Source: Bacillota bacterium
GTDB taxonomy: Bacteria; Bacillota_A; Clostridia; Lutisporales; Lutisporaceae
DNA length: 20,913 nt
Assembly (NCBI GenBank): GCA_022706865.1
Contig: JAKJBT010000023.1
Span: forward strand, 1-20,913
Direction: 5' to 3'
Of the stretch, positions 1 through 7,614 are shown piece by piece. Each line of letters starts with the position of its first letter. Within the stretch, counting starts at the first letter, position 1. The position numbers were made by a program, and so were the translations under genes. The notes below the pieces were generated by a model, which worked only from the letters and a program-made list of their open reading frames with translations, did no database searches and had not been told where the DNA came from.

Positions 1-105
1 CGGCTCAGATATAATAGTTGGAAAATCAAAAGGCTTTCTGGATTCCTCCATAATTTTCGTCAATCGATTTCCACCATCTGCATAAATTTTAACTCGAGAC
101 TCCAT
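1..105 (-). CDS. Partial gene, possible ParM/StbA-like actin-family ATPase (N-terminus only)
   Basis: Only the first 35 codons lie in the window; the gene runs off the left edge. The ATG is at 103-105 on the minus strand, behind an excellent ribosome binding site (GAAGGAGGTC, complement of 111-120). The peptide begins MESRVKIYADGGNRLTKIM and contains FPTII at about residues 28-32. A D-x-G-N-x-x-T-K phosphate-loop-like motif followed closely by FPS/FPT is typical of bacterial actin-like ParM/StbA proteins, which polymerise with ATP to move plasmids or other cargo. That assignment is an inference from 35 residues. The gene is divergent from the P-loop ATPase at 284, and the two could share control through the palindrome at 187-202. 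Confidence 0.45.
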   Translation of the reverse strand, partial: MESRVKIYADGGNRLTKIMEESRKPFDFPTIISEP

Positions 106-186
106 TAAAAGACCTCCTTCAATATTATTAAAAATGTATACAACTACTCTATAATATACGATACTCCATATCTTCCCAGCATCATA

Positions 187-202
187 TAGGACTTTAGTCC
201 TA
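187..202. promoter_or_regulatory. Perfect palindrome in divergent intergenic region (candidate operator)
   Basis: TAGGACT-TT-AGTCCTA is a perfect 7-bp inverted repeat with a 2-bp centre. It lies between the leftward actin-like gene (start 105) and the rightward ATPase gene (start 284). Its core GGACTTTAGTCC has the same form as boxes bound by NarL/LuxR-family response regulators such as DosR (GGACTWWAGTCC core), so a two-component regulator is plausible. On the minus strand a TATTAT (complement of 151-156) could be a -10 box with no recognisable -35; the palindrome would then sit near -50, an activator position. The binding protein is unknown. Confidence 0.5.
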
Positions 203-283
203 ATTTGTCTGATTATGTTGAAATAATAGCCATTTTGTGTTAATTTCAAGGTGTGTGCAGCTTTATCAAAGGGGGGGGATAGA

Positions 284-1594
284 GTGGAGACCATAATTAA
301 TAAAAATGCCTTAAAGGTGCATCGGTGCATCATTTCCACAGGTTCATCCTCTAATTCTTACCTTACCCGTTATGCCTCGGATCATGTCGAAGAAAGCTTA
401 TCCATCTGCAATTGTTCGGATAAGGAAGACATACTCAAGATATCCCCGGCCAGTCATTATGATATAATCATCAATTATTCCGATGAAACCATAGAAGAAA
501 TTATATATGACCTGTTCAGCTATTTGATTCCCCGGGATGTTACCATCAGGGTTGCATATATATTGGACAACAGCATGTCCGGAAGCAGCATGCCAAAGCA
601 TGTAGCATTTTTGGAAAAGCTTGAAAAGCACAAATTCATAACCCTTGAGTTTATTGATGACAGCCCTGAAGAACCCATTGAACAGGAAGAAAACATAATA
701 TATTTCGTAGGGCCCGGCAATACAGGCAAGACCTCTATTATAGCGTCCCTTAGCGAAAGCTTCAGGCAGAACGGCCAGAAGCTGGCACTTATAGATATAA
801 CAAGAAAGAATAAGCTTATTAACTATTTTCCAAAGCATAGTTTTCTCAACACCAGCAATTTGAAGGACTTTTCCATATCCAGAGATTTTTACAGGTCTGT
901 GAACATTTATACCGACGGACTTGTGGACCTGTATGTATATGACTATGAGTACGACAAGAAAGGGCCTGAGGTAATATATTTCTGCGAAATACTAAGAAAG
1001 CTGAGCGGCTTGTACGATTACATCATTGTCAATGCTGACGAAAGTTCGGTAATAAACACTCCATACATATATAAGACAGCCAGCAAGGTTTTTATTGTAC
1101 ATGACTTCATGCCTACAAAGATAAGAACTACAAAAAAGCTCCTTTTGAAAATGATATCCGCAGGCATCAATACTCAGAATACGGTATCCCTTATATATAA
1201 CAAGACTCTTAAAGATACCATAGATATAGGCCGGATCGAGGAAAAGCTGCTTTTCATCAGGCTGCCCAACAAGAAGATACTGCCTACAGTGAACATCAAC
1301 TGCAGTACCTTTGAGATACCCTATGAGCAGAAAACAATGGCTGCGTTAATAAATAATCTTGTCAAAAACACCACCAGTATAGAAAATACCTCAAAAAAAT
1401 ACAGGCATATTATTCAAAATATATATAAATTCATAAATAACATTCCCTATACCGAAAATGATGAAATGGAAATCTCCCAGTTCCTCAGGGAAAAGCTCCG
1501 GAAGCTTTCCGACAGGAAATATATGATGGAATACATAAGAAATATCTACGATACCTCACTGATAAAAAACTACATAAAAGAGTATAAAAAATAG
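284..1594 (+). CDS. P-loop ATPase, MinD/ParA-like fold suspected, unknown function
   Basis: A 436-residue protein if translation starts at the GTG at 284, which follows an AAGGGGGGGG ribosome binding site (268-278) at normal spacing. The open frame extends up to 251, but that start has no good site. Residues 1-130 are alpha/beta with no recognised motif. A Walker A motif (GPGNTGKT, 143-150) follows a beta strand (NIIYFV), and LYDYIIVNAD (243-252) sits where MinD/ParA/CpaE proteins carry the switch strand, with N where D is usual. It lacks the second, deviant lysine of the ParA Walker A (P144 instead). No signal peptide or membrane segment is evident and the lysine-rich tail is probably helical. 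The divergent neighbour looks actin-like, so a positioning or surface-assembly role is possible but unproven. It ends in its own terminator, so it is monocistronic. Confidence 0.7.
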   Translation: METIINKNALKVHRCIISTGSSSNSYLTRYASDHVEESLSICNCSDKEDILKISPASHYDIIINYSDETIEEIIYDLFSYLIPRDVTIRVAYILDNSMSGSSMPKHVAFLEKLEKHKFITLEFIDDSPEEPIEQEENIIYFVGPGNTGKTSIIASLSESFRQNGQKLALIDITRKNKLINYFPKHSFLNTSNLKDFSISRDFYRSVNIYTDGLVDLYVYDYEYDKKGPEVIYFCEILRKLSGLYDYIIVNADESSVINTPYIYKTASKVFIVHDFMPTKIRTTKKLLLKMISAGINTQNTVSLIYNKTLKDTIDIGRIEEKLLFIRLPNKKILPTVNINCSTFEIPYEQKTMAALINNLVKNTTSIENTSKKYRHIIQNIYKFINNIPYTENDEMEISQFLREKLRKLSDRKYMMEYIRNIYDTSLIKNYIKEYKK

Positions 1595-1619
1595 TACATC
1601 GAGAGATGTACTGTTTTTA
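1593..1619 (+). terminator. Rho-independent terminator of the P-loop ATPase gene
   Basis: AGTACATC (1593-1600), loop GAGA and GATGTACT (1605-1612) form a perfect 8-bp stem followed by GTTTTTA. The first stem bases overlap the TAG stop codon at 1592-1594, so the terminator begins inside the stop. Confidence 0.9.
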
Positions 1620-1626
1620 TCTTATA

Positions 1627-1655
1627 TTGACATATGCTGTCCTGCCGATGATAAT
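1627..1655 (+). promoter_or_regulatory. Sigma-A-type promoter of nagZ
   Basis: TTGACA (1627-1632), a 17-bp spacer and GATAAT (1650-1655) match the consensus at 11 of 12 positions. It lies just after the upstream terminator. Transcription would start near 1662, which excludes the upstream in-frame TTG at 1655 as the start codon. Confidence 0.85.
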
Positions 1656-1693
1656 TGGAGTATACAAGCTTACCGGCAAAGGAGTATATACCG

Positions 1694-2980
1694 TTGAAAA
1701 AATTATTCTGTATTGTGATTGTCGTAATTATTCTGTCAATAGCAGCAGGCTGCACCGCTCCTGATGTTTCTGAAGGGAACACCCCTCCCGTTCCGCCTGC
1801 TCAGGAAGGCCATGACTTAGAGGATGCAAAGGATCCACTTGAGGAAAAAGCAGAGGCTTTGCTTGGCAAAATGACTCTTAATGAAAAAGTAGGTCAGCTG
1901 CTGATCGTAGGGTTCCCTGAGGATACGAAAAAAGAAGCGCTGCAGGATTATATAGACAGGTTAAAGGTATCCGGCTTTATTCTTTTTAGCAGGAATTATA
2001 CGGATTTTGATTCCCTGTATGCACTGGTCAGGAGCCTGAAGGAAATGAATTCCCCTAAGAATCCTCTTCCGCTGTTTATTTCGATTGATGAAGAGGGAGG
2101 CACCGTATCACGGCTCCCAAAGGGCGGTACACATTTCCCCGATGCCCGGCAGGTTGGAAAAGCAGGGGAGCCCGGGCTCACATATAAGGCAGGGCAGACT
2201 ATAGCACAAGAGCTTAAAGCTGCAGGAATAAATCTTAATTTTGCTCCGGTTCTTGATATTGTCGAAAGCAGTGAGAACAAGCTGCTTATTAGGAGATCTT
2301 ACGGAAGCACTCCGGAAGTGGTATCCCTTCATGGAACGTCATTTATCAACGGACTGCAATCCAAAGGCGTAATAGCAGTGCCGAAGCATTTCCCGGGACA
2401 TGGAAACACTGATAAGGATTCCCATAGCATGCTTCCGGTTATTGATACGGATAAAGCTGCAATGCAAAGCAGAGAGCTGGTCCCTTTCAAGGCTGCCATT
2501 GACGCAGGACTGGATGCCGTAATGGTTGGACATATTGCCTTTCCCAGGCTTGACCCTACCGGTCTTCCGGCTACCATGTCAAATTATTTTCTTACCGATG
2601 TTCTGAGAAAAGATTTGGGCTTTGAGGGAATTTCCATATCGGATGATATTGAGATGCAAGGATATATAAGCAGTAAAGATACTATTGAGGAATGTGTAAC
2701 CTCTTCCTTTAGTGCAGGCCTTGATATTTTTTTGATAGGGCATACAAAGGCCATTCAGGATCAGGTGTTTACAGCTTTACGCGATGCATGCGGGGACGGG
2801 AGAATATCAGAGGAGAGGCTCAATGAGTCGGTACTCCGGATAATAAAGGTCAAACTTAAGAACGGGCTTACGGATACCATGGAATATGAAATCGATGAAG
2901 CCGGGGAAATATTCGGAAGCAGCGGGCACAAATCGGTACTGAAGGAGCTGAACAGCAAAATCAGAAGTACTGCCCAATAG
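1694..2980 (+). CDS. nagZ: Beta-N-acetylhexosaminidase, GH3 family, lipoprotein
   Basis: GH3 enzyme that removes terminal N-acetylglucosamine from muropeptides or chitooligosaccharides; here it should act outside the membrane. The start is taken as TTG at 1694 behind AAAGGAG (1678-1683), giving 428 residues; the in-frame TTG at 1655 lies within the promoter. Residues 1-20 are a lipoprotein signal (MKKLF, hydrophobic core, lipobox AAGC with C20). NagZ hallmarks are IDEEGG (131-136), KHFPGHGNTDKDSH (231-244) with the catalytic D242-H244 pair, and ISISDDIEM (313-321) with the likely nucleophile D317. Only the GH3 TIM-barrel domain is present, with no second (alpha/beta sandwich) domain, as in short NagZ proteins. 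It stands alone under its own promoter and is convergent with ltaS; recycling or remodelling of wall fragments fits that neighbour. Confidence 0.93.
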   Translation: MKKLFCIVIVVIILSIAAGCTAPDVSEGNTPPVPPAQEGHDLEDAKDPLEEKAEALLGKMTLNEKVGQLLIVGFPEDTKKEALQDYIDRLKVSGFILFSRNYTDFDSLYALVRSLKEMNSPKNPLPLFISIDEEGGTVSRLPKGGTHFPDARQVGKAGEPGLTYKAGQTIAQELKAAGINLNFAPVLDIVESSENKLLIRRSYGSTPEVVSLHGTSFINGLQSKGVIAVPKHFPGHGNTDKDSHSMLPVIDTDKAAMQSRELVPFKAAIDAGLDAVMVGHIAFPRLDPTGLPATMSNYFLTDVLRKDLGFEGISISDDIEMQGYISSKDTIEECVTSSFSAGLDIFLIGHTKAIQDQVFTALRDACGDGRISEERLNESVLRIIKVKLKNGLTDTMEYEIDEAGEIFGSSGHKSVLKELNSKIRSTAQ

Positions 2981-2982
2981 AA

Positions 2983-3274
2983 GAAGAATGCGACATATAT
3001 GAAGTTTGCAGTCATCCTGCAGAGCACTAGCCTTATATCTCGACTCGCACGACATTAGCTTTGGACAGAATCAGAGCTTGATACTTGTAAAATCCTGACG
3101 CACATAAACCCAACCTCCTGTTGATATGTGCTGGATTTACCTCACGTAAATCCCACGGATTTTACTGCGTATCTTCTCTCGATTCTGTTGCCCAAAGCCA
3201 ATAAGTGCTCGCTGATATACAAGGTTATTGCTCTGGGAATATGACTGCAAACTTATTGTTATGTCTCATTCTTC
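2983..3274. repeat. ~290-bp imperfect palindrome with Y-shaped fold (MITE-like element or structured RNA)
   Basis: The two halves are reverse complements over almost their whole length. Pairing segments from the outside in: 2983-2990/3267-3274 (8 bp), 2992-2997/3260-3265, 3002-3015/3241-3254 (14 bp perfect), 3020-3026/3229-3235, 3028-3034/3221-3227 (one G-T), 3054-3064/3192-3202 with one mismatch, 3065-3072/3181-3188 (8 bp), 3080-3084/3169-3173 and 3087-3095/3157-3165 (9 bp). The tip splits into two hairpins, 3100-3106/3125-3131 and 3133-3140/3146-3153. About 85-90 bp pair in the main arm. It starts 3 bp after the nagZ stop, and its right arm includes the stop and last codons of ltaS. No T-run follows either end, so it is not an ordinary terminator. 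No transposase and no clear target duplication are visible. Confidence 0.85.
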
Positions 3275-5118
3275 AGATACTCTATCAGTTCCTTCACCAG
3301 ATTGTGCTCAGTAATCATATCCGAATACCGAAGCTGCCTGGCTGCAAGCTCTTTCTCCTTTGCAAGCTTTTCCGCAGGGTATATGCTGCCGGATTCCGCA
3401 TCATAAGCAACACCCTTGGAAGTCAGGCAAATGTACTTGTCGGTAATGAAATACCCATGACGCAGCACTGCCATTCCTTCTGCAGAATTCAGCAGATCCC
3501 TTCCCAGCATCGGCATATTGCTGCTGTCAACCCCCATGATGTTCAGTATTGTCGGCATAAAATCAAGTCCTCCGCCGGCTATATGCTTTGTCCCTTTATA
3601 TTTCCCCTCCGGGATACGGATAATCAGGGGGACCCTCTGCTGCTTCACCCAATTGTAATCATCCATCTCCTTCAATCCGAGAAAATCAGCCAGGTATTCC
3701 TTTTTGTCCCTGGGTATTCCGAAATGGTCACCATATACGGCCAATACCGAACGGTCCAATATCCCTCTTGCCTCCAGCTCGTCTATGAAGCTTCCAAGGG
3801 CTTCGTCAGCATAATGAATGAGCTCAAGATAGTTGCCGAAGAAAGTATCCTTGTACTTGCCGACATTAAAGCTGCCCAAGTGTTTCTTGTCATTGTCGTA
3901 GGGAAAATGACTGGTCAGGGTTATCAAAAAGGCATAGTAGGGCTCCTTATATTTCTCCATATATTCAAGGGATTGTCTGAAGAAGGATTTGTCAGTAAGC
4001 CCCATTCCGCTTATCTCTTCGGGAATATAATCCTCCTTGTCAATAAACTCATCAAAACCAAGTGTCCTGTACATCACGCTCCTGTTCCAGAAGCCGGGTC
4101 TGTAAGCGTGCATTGCAGATGTCAAATAGCCCTCTTCCGAAAGCCTTTTGGCAAGAGAGTAATAATCGTTAAGCGGGAACCTGATGTATGTAGCTCCGTC
4201 TCTAGCAGGATGCATCGATACGTTGGACAGGAGCTCCGCATCAGATGTTCCCCCTCCTGCCGTCTGGGTATAATAGTTATCAAAATATAGGCTGCTTTTT
4301 ATCAATTTGTTCAGATTGGGCGTAATCTCCTGACCCTCTATGCTTTTTCCTATGACAAACTCCTGCAGTGCTTCCACCTGAACCACTATAAGATTTTTGC
4401 CTTTTCCGATTCCGAAAAGCTTGGGTGATGATTGTTGTTCAGACTTCTTTTCCTTAATGAATTCAGCTATTTCCTTCTTTATATCCTCCGATACGGATAG
4501 TTCGGATTTATCCATTGATTTTACATACTGGAAGGCATCTATGCCGTGAAAGCCCAGGAGCCCTATATTCTGAACAATATACACTCTGTCATAAAATGAC
4601 TTGAATATTTCGGGCTGTGTCTTCAGAAGCTCCGACACCCCGTAGCTGCATAGCACGATGCCAATAATAAAAGCCGACAGGGCACAGATGATTCTCTTCC
4701 CAAAGCCTGCCTTGCGTTTTTTATTTAACCTGCCTGCCTTGACCGATACAAAAGGCAAAAGCAGAAGATCGACGGCAAATATAAGGTCGGATGCATGCAA
4801 AAGGTTCAGAATGCTGCTTTTCACCGAAGTGACAACCGAAGCCTGCGCCAATACGGGCATTGAAAGCACGTCGCTGAAATACCTGAAAAACAATAGATCA
4901 GCTATTATTATAAATGTTACGGCACAGTCAAGTATAAAAAGAAGCAGCAGCCTGGCTTTCCTTGGCAGCAGGCCGGCCCAAAAAACCAGCAGCAATACTG
5001 TTCCGATAACAGAAGCAATTAATGGAATATTTACTATGCCTGTCCCATCTATTATGCTGTTAAAAAACAGAAGCTTTACTGTTATGAAGATAAAATATAG
5101 GAAAACATCCGCATTCAT
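3259..5118 (-). CDS. ltaS: Lipoteichoic acid synthase-like membrane sulfatase-fold enzyme
   Basis: LtaS-type enzymes transfer glycerol phosphate from phosphatidylglycerol to build the polyglycerol-phosphate chain on the outer face of the membrane. The protein has 619 residues, close to family length. About five membrane segments lie in residues 5-165 (roughly 5-23, 28-50, 57-78, 108-126, 143-162). A linker precedes a sulfatase-fold domain from about 240. The active-site set is visible: E249 in VVQVEAL, catalytic T291 in GGGTSDAE, H404 in LTSHFPY, and D464-H465 in YGDHFG, matching S. aureus LtaS E255, T300, D475 and H476. The start is ATG with GAGGATG 6-12 bases upstream. A promoter lies at 5176-5204, although read-through from the TCA operon is also possible. 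The last codons lie in the right arm of the big palindrome. A relative acting on a different polymer cannot be excluded. Confidence 0.9.
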   Translation of the reverse strand: MNADVFLYFIFITVKLLFFNSIIDGTGIVNIPLIASVIGTVLLLVFWAGLLPRKARLLLLFILDCAVTFIIIADLLFFRYFSDVLSMPVLAQASVVTSVKSSILNLLHASDLIFAVDLLLLPFVSVKAGRLNKKRKAGFGKRIICALSAFIIGIVLCSYGVSELLKTQPEIFKSFYDRVYIVQNIGLLGFHGIDAFQYVKSMDKSELSVSEDIKKEIAEFIKEKKSEQQSSPKLFGIGKGKNLIVVQVEALQEFVIGKSIEGQEITPNLNKLIKSSLYFDNYYTQTAGGGTSDAELLSNVSMHPARDGATYIRFPLNDYYSLAKRLSEEGYLTSAMHAYRPGFWNRSVMYRTLGFDEFIDKEDYIPEEISGMGLTDKSFFRQSLEYMEKYKEPYYAFLITLTSHFPYDNDKKHLGSFNVGKYKDTFFGNYLELIHYADEALGSFIDELEARGILDRSVLAVYGDHFGIPRDKKEYLADFLGLKEMDDYNWVKQQRVPLIIRIPEGKYKGTKHIAGGGLDFMPTILNIMGVDSSNMPMLGRDLLNSAEGMAVLRHGYFITDKYICLTSKGVAYDAESGSIYPAEKLAKEKELAARQLRYSDMITEHNLVKELIEYLKNET

Positions 5119-5175
5119 TGTATCATCCTCGAATCGGCTGCATTTTCATGTGTAAGCACAATTACAACAAAGTAT

Positions 5176-5204
5176 ATTTTACAACAATTCTGAGGGTTAT
5201 ACAA
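5176..5204 (-). promoter_or_regulatory. Promoter of ltaS
   Basis: On the minus strand TTGTAT (complement of 5199-5204), a 17-bp spacer and TAAAAT (complement of 5176-5181) precede the ltaS start by about 58 bases. No terminator hairpin is seen between the citrate synthase stop (5231) and this promoter. Confidence 0.6.
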
Positions 5205-5230
5205 GCTATGCAAAACATTGCGGGCTGCGA

Positions 5231-6589
5231 TTATCTTTCTGCAAGCGGAATATACTCCATTTTGGGCCTGACATCCACATAAGCAGGCCTGATAATCCTG
5301 TTATCCCCCGCAACGGTCTCAATCCTGTGTGCACACCATCCGGCAACACGGGATGCCGCAAATATGGGAGTAAATAATTCACGGGGTACGCCCAGCTTGT
5401 CATATACAAAGCCTGAATAGAGATCCACATTTGCAGGAATATGCACATCATTTCCTTTCAATGATTTAAAAATATCAGTAGTAAGCTCTTCTATATTCTT
5501 ATATAGCTCAAATTCCTCCAATGCATCTTTTTCCACTGCCAGCTCATAGGCTTTCTTCTTCAGCATAACTGCCCTGGGATCCGATAATGTATAAACCGGA
5601 TGTCCCATTCCATAAATCAGGCCTTTTCTGTCAAATGCCTCTTTCCTGATTATTTTAAGCAGGTAGTCCTTCAGCTTTTCTTTGCTGCCCCAGTCGGGAA
5701 CATTCTCCCGTATATTATCTGCCATGTTTTTTACCATAATGTTCGCGCCGCCGTGCTTCGGCCCTTTCAGGCAGCCTACTGCAGCTGCTATTGCAGAATA
5801 GGTATCCGTTCCGTTTGATGATACAACATGAGTGGCAAAGGAGGAATTGTTGCCGGCACCATGATCGGCATGCAGGATCATGCAAAGATCCAGAGTCTCG
5901 GCCTCAACCCTGGTATAACCATTGTCGGGACGTATCATGTGAAGAATATTTTCTGCCGTACCGATCCCAGGCTTGGGAGCATGGATATAAAGGCTCTTTC
6001 TGTCAAAATTATGAACCTTTGCCTGATAACCATAGGATATAATGGTTGGAAATCTGGCAATCAGCTCTACACTCTGCCTGAGCACGTTGCTTATTGAAAT
6101 ATCGTCAGGGTTGTCGTCATAGGAATAAAGCACCAGGATGCTCCTTTGCAGCATGTTCATAATATCCCTGCTGGGTGCTTTCAATATCATATTTTCAGTA
6201 AATCCCTTGGGCAATTCCCTGCATTCATCCAATATTCTGTTAAACTCTTTTAAAGCTTTTTCTGTGGGAAGCTCCCCGGATAAAAGCAAATATGCGACTT
6301 CCTCAAATCCTCTTCTTTTTTCCTTATTAATGCCCTCGGTTAAAGCTTTTACATTCATACCCCTATAAAACAATTCTCCCTCAGCCGGATACTTCCGGCC
6401 GTTTTCTATACGATAGCCTACAACTGAACCGACAGAAGTAAGGCCCACAAGGACACCGGTGCCGTTCTCGTTTCTTAAGCCTCTTTTAACTTTATACTTT
6501 TCGTAATATTCAGGCTTGATAAAATCATTTAAAGCTGCCTTTTCAGTCAGTTCATTTATTAACGGATTATTTTTGAATATTTCGTTCAC
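5231..6589 (-). CDS. gltA: Citrate synthase (Si type)
   Basis: Condenses acetyl-CoA with oxaloacetate to citrate. The 452-residue protein shows the three catalytic residues of the Si-citrate synthase fold: H279 in GPKHGGAN, H330 in GMGHPVY, and D389 in PANVDLYSG. HADHGAGNNSS (240-250) and the arginine-rich C-terminus are also typical. The ~110-residue N-terminal extension is usual in the clostridial long form. The start codon is GTG (6587-6589) with AAGGAGG 7 bases upstream. It is the last gene of the aconitase-isocitrate dehydrogenase-citrate synthase operon, 29 bp after the dehydrogenase stop. A 2-methylcitrate synthase activity is possible from sequence alone, but the operon argues for citrate. 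Many clostridia use the unrelated Re-citrate synthase, so the Si form here is informative. Confidence 0.93.
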   Translation of the reverse strand: MNEIFKNNPLINELTEKAALNDFIKPEYYEKYKVKRGLRNENGTGVLVGLTSVGSVVGYRIENGRKYPAEGELFYRGMNVKALTEGINKEKRRGFEEVAYLLLSGELPTEKALKEFNRILDECRELPKGFTENMILKAPSRDIMNMLQRSILVLYSYDDNPDDISISNVLRQSVELIARFPTIISYGYQAKVHNFDRKSLYIHAPKPGIGTAENILHMIRPDNGYTRVEAETLDLCMILHADHGAGNNSSFATHVVSSNGTDTYSAIAAAVGCLKGPKHGGANIMVKNMADNIRENVPDWGSKEKLKDYLLKIIRKEAFDRKGLIYGMGHPVYTLSDPRAVMLKKKAYELAVEKDALEEFELYKNIEELTTDIFKSLKGNDVHIPANVDLYSGFVYDKLGVPRELFTPIFAASRVAGWCAHRIETVAGDNRIIRPAYVDVRPKMEYIPLAER

Positions 6590-6618
6590 TTTAGTGCCTC
6601 CTTATAGTATTCAGCTCA

Positions 6619-7614
6619 TCATAAATTATTTATGACTGCTTCTGTGAATTCTTCTGTTGTGGCAATACCTCCCATGTCCGCCGTCAATATGCTTTGGCCT
6701 TCTATTGTCTTCAGCACGGCTTTCCTTATCCTTTCGGCCCCCTGCTTTTCACCAAGGTAGTCCAGCATCATTGCCCCTGACAGGATAATGGCCGTAGGAT
6801 TAGCAATGCCCTTGCCGGCAATATCCGGCGCACTTCCGTGAACTGCCTCGAAAACTGCCATATCCCTGCCAATATTTGCTGCCGGTGCAAAACCCAATCC
6901 TCCCACCAGGCCGGCGCACAGGTCGGACAAAATATCCCCGTATAAATTCATAGTCAGTATTACATCATAGTGCTCCGGTTTTGTCACCAGCTGCATGCAC
7001 ATGTTATCAATTATGATATCCTCAAATTCTATCATCGGATAAGCCTTTGACACCCGTCTGGCTGTTTCCAGGAAAAGCCCGTCCGTCATTTTCAGTATAT
7101 TAGCTTTATGAACGGCCGTCACTTTCCTTCTTTTATGATGTGCCGCATATTCAAAAGCGCTTATTGCAATGCGCTCCGATGCATATTGCGTTATTGTTTT
7201 TACAGCTTCCGCCTTTCCCGGTTCCTTCATGTATTCAATACCGCAGTATATATCCTCCGTATTTTCTCTGAATATAACCAGGTCTATTCCGTTAAAGGGC
7301 ATTTTTATGCCGGGTATGGATATAATCGGCCTTAGATTTACATATAAGTCGTATTTATTGCGAAGCATCACATTGATGCTTCTGAAGCCTTTTCCTACGG
7401 GAGTGGTAATGGGGCCCTTCAATGCAACCCGGTTCTGCTCCAGGCTGTTGAAGACTTCATCCGGAACCGGGTTTCCTGTTTCTTTCAACAGGGCTTCGCC
7501 GGCATTGAAAATATCCCAGAGTATTTCTGCCCCTGCAGAATCAATTACCCTTCTGGCCGCAGCCGCGATCTCCGGTCCTATCCCGTCGCCGGGAATCAGT
7601 GTGACCCTATGCAT
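6619..7614 (-). CDS. icd: Isocitrate dehydrogenase, NAD-type
   Basis: Member of the isocitrate/isopropylmalate dehydrogenase family, 331 residues, oxidising isocitrate to 2-oxoglutarate. Substrate and metal residues are visible: S79 and N81 in GFRSINVMLR, R95, R116 in FRENTEDIYCG, Y123, K170 in VHKANILK, D203, and D227/D231 in NLYGDILSDL. The FRSINVMLR segment and the aconitase and citrate synthase neighbours favour isocitrate over isopropylmalate. In the cofactor loop HGSAPDIAGKG (259-269) the residues after SAP are D264-I265, the NAD-type pair; the NADP enzyme of E. coli has K-Y there. The ATG (7612-7614) overlaps the aconitase stop by 8 bases (ATGCATAG), implying translational coupling. 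Confidence 0.9.
   Translation of the reverse strand: MHRVTLIPGDGIGPEIAAAARRVIDSAGAEILWDIFNAGEALLKETGNPVPDEVFNSLEQNRVALKGPITTPVGKGFRSINVMLRNKYDLYVNLRPIISIPGIKMPFNGIDLVIFRENTEDIYCGIEYMKEPGKAEAVKTITQYASERIAISAFEYAAHHKRRKVTAVHKANILKMTDGLFLETARRVSKAYPMIEFEDIIIDNMCMQLVTKPEHYDVILTMNLYGDILSDLCAGLVGGLGFAPAANIGRDMAVFEAVHGSAPDIAGKGIANPTAIILSGAMMLDYLGEKQGAERIRKAVLKTIEGQSILTADMGGIATTEEFTEAVINNL

Noticed and set aside
1655..1693. Upstream TTG start for nagZ
   Set aside because: It overlaps the -10 box of the predicted promoter and would spoil the lipoprotein signal; TTG 1694 has AAAGGAG and yields a clean lipobox.
2981..3280. The large palindrome as an ordinary bidirectional rho-independent terminator or a group II intron remnant
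   Set aside because: No T-tract follows either arm and the stem is far too long. There is no domain V-like hairpin or intron ORF.
3205..4290. 361-codon open frame on the plus strand inside ltaS
   Set aside because: It is antisense to a gene with intact catalytic motifs, its translation shows no domain or signal, and it has no convincing ribosome site.
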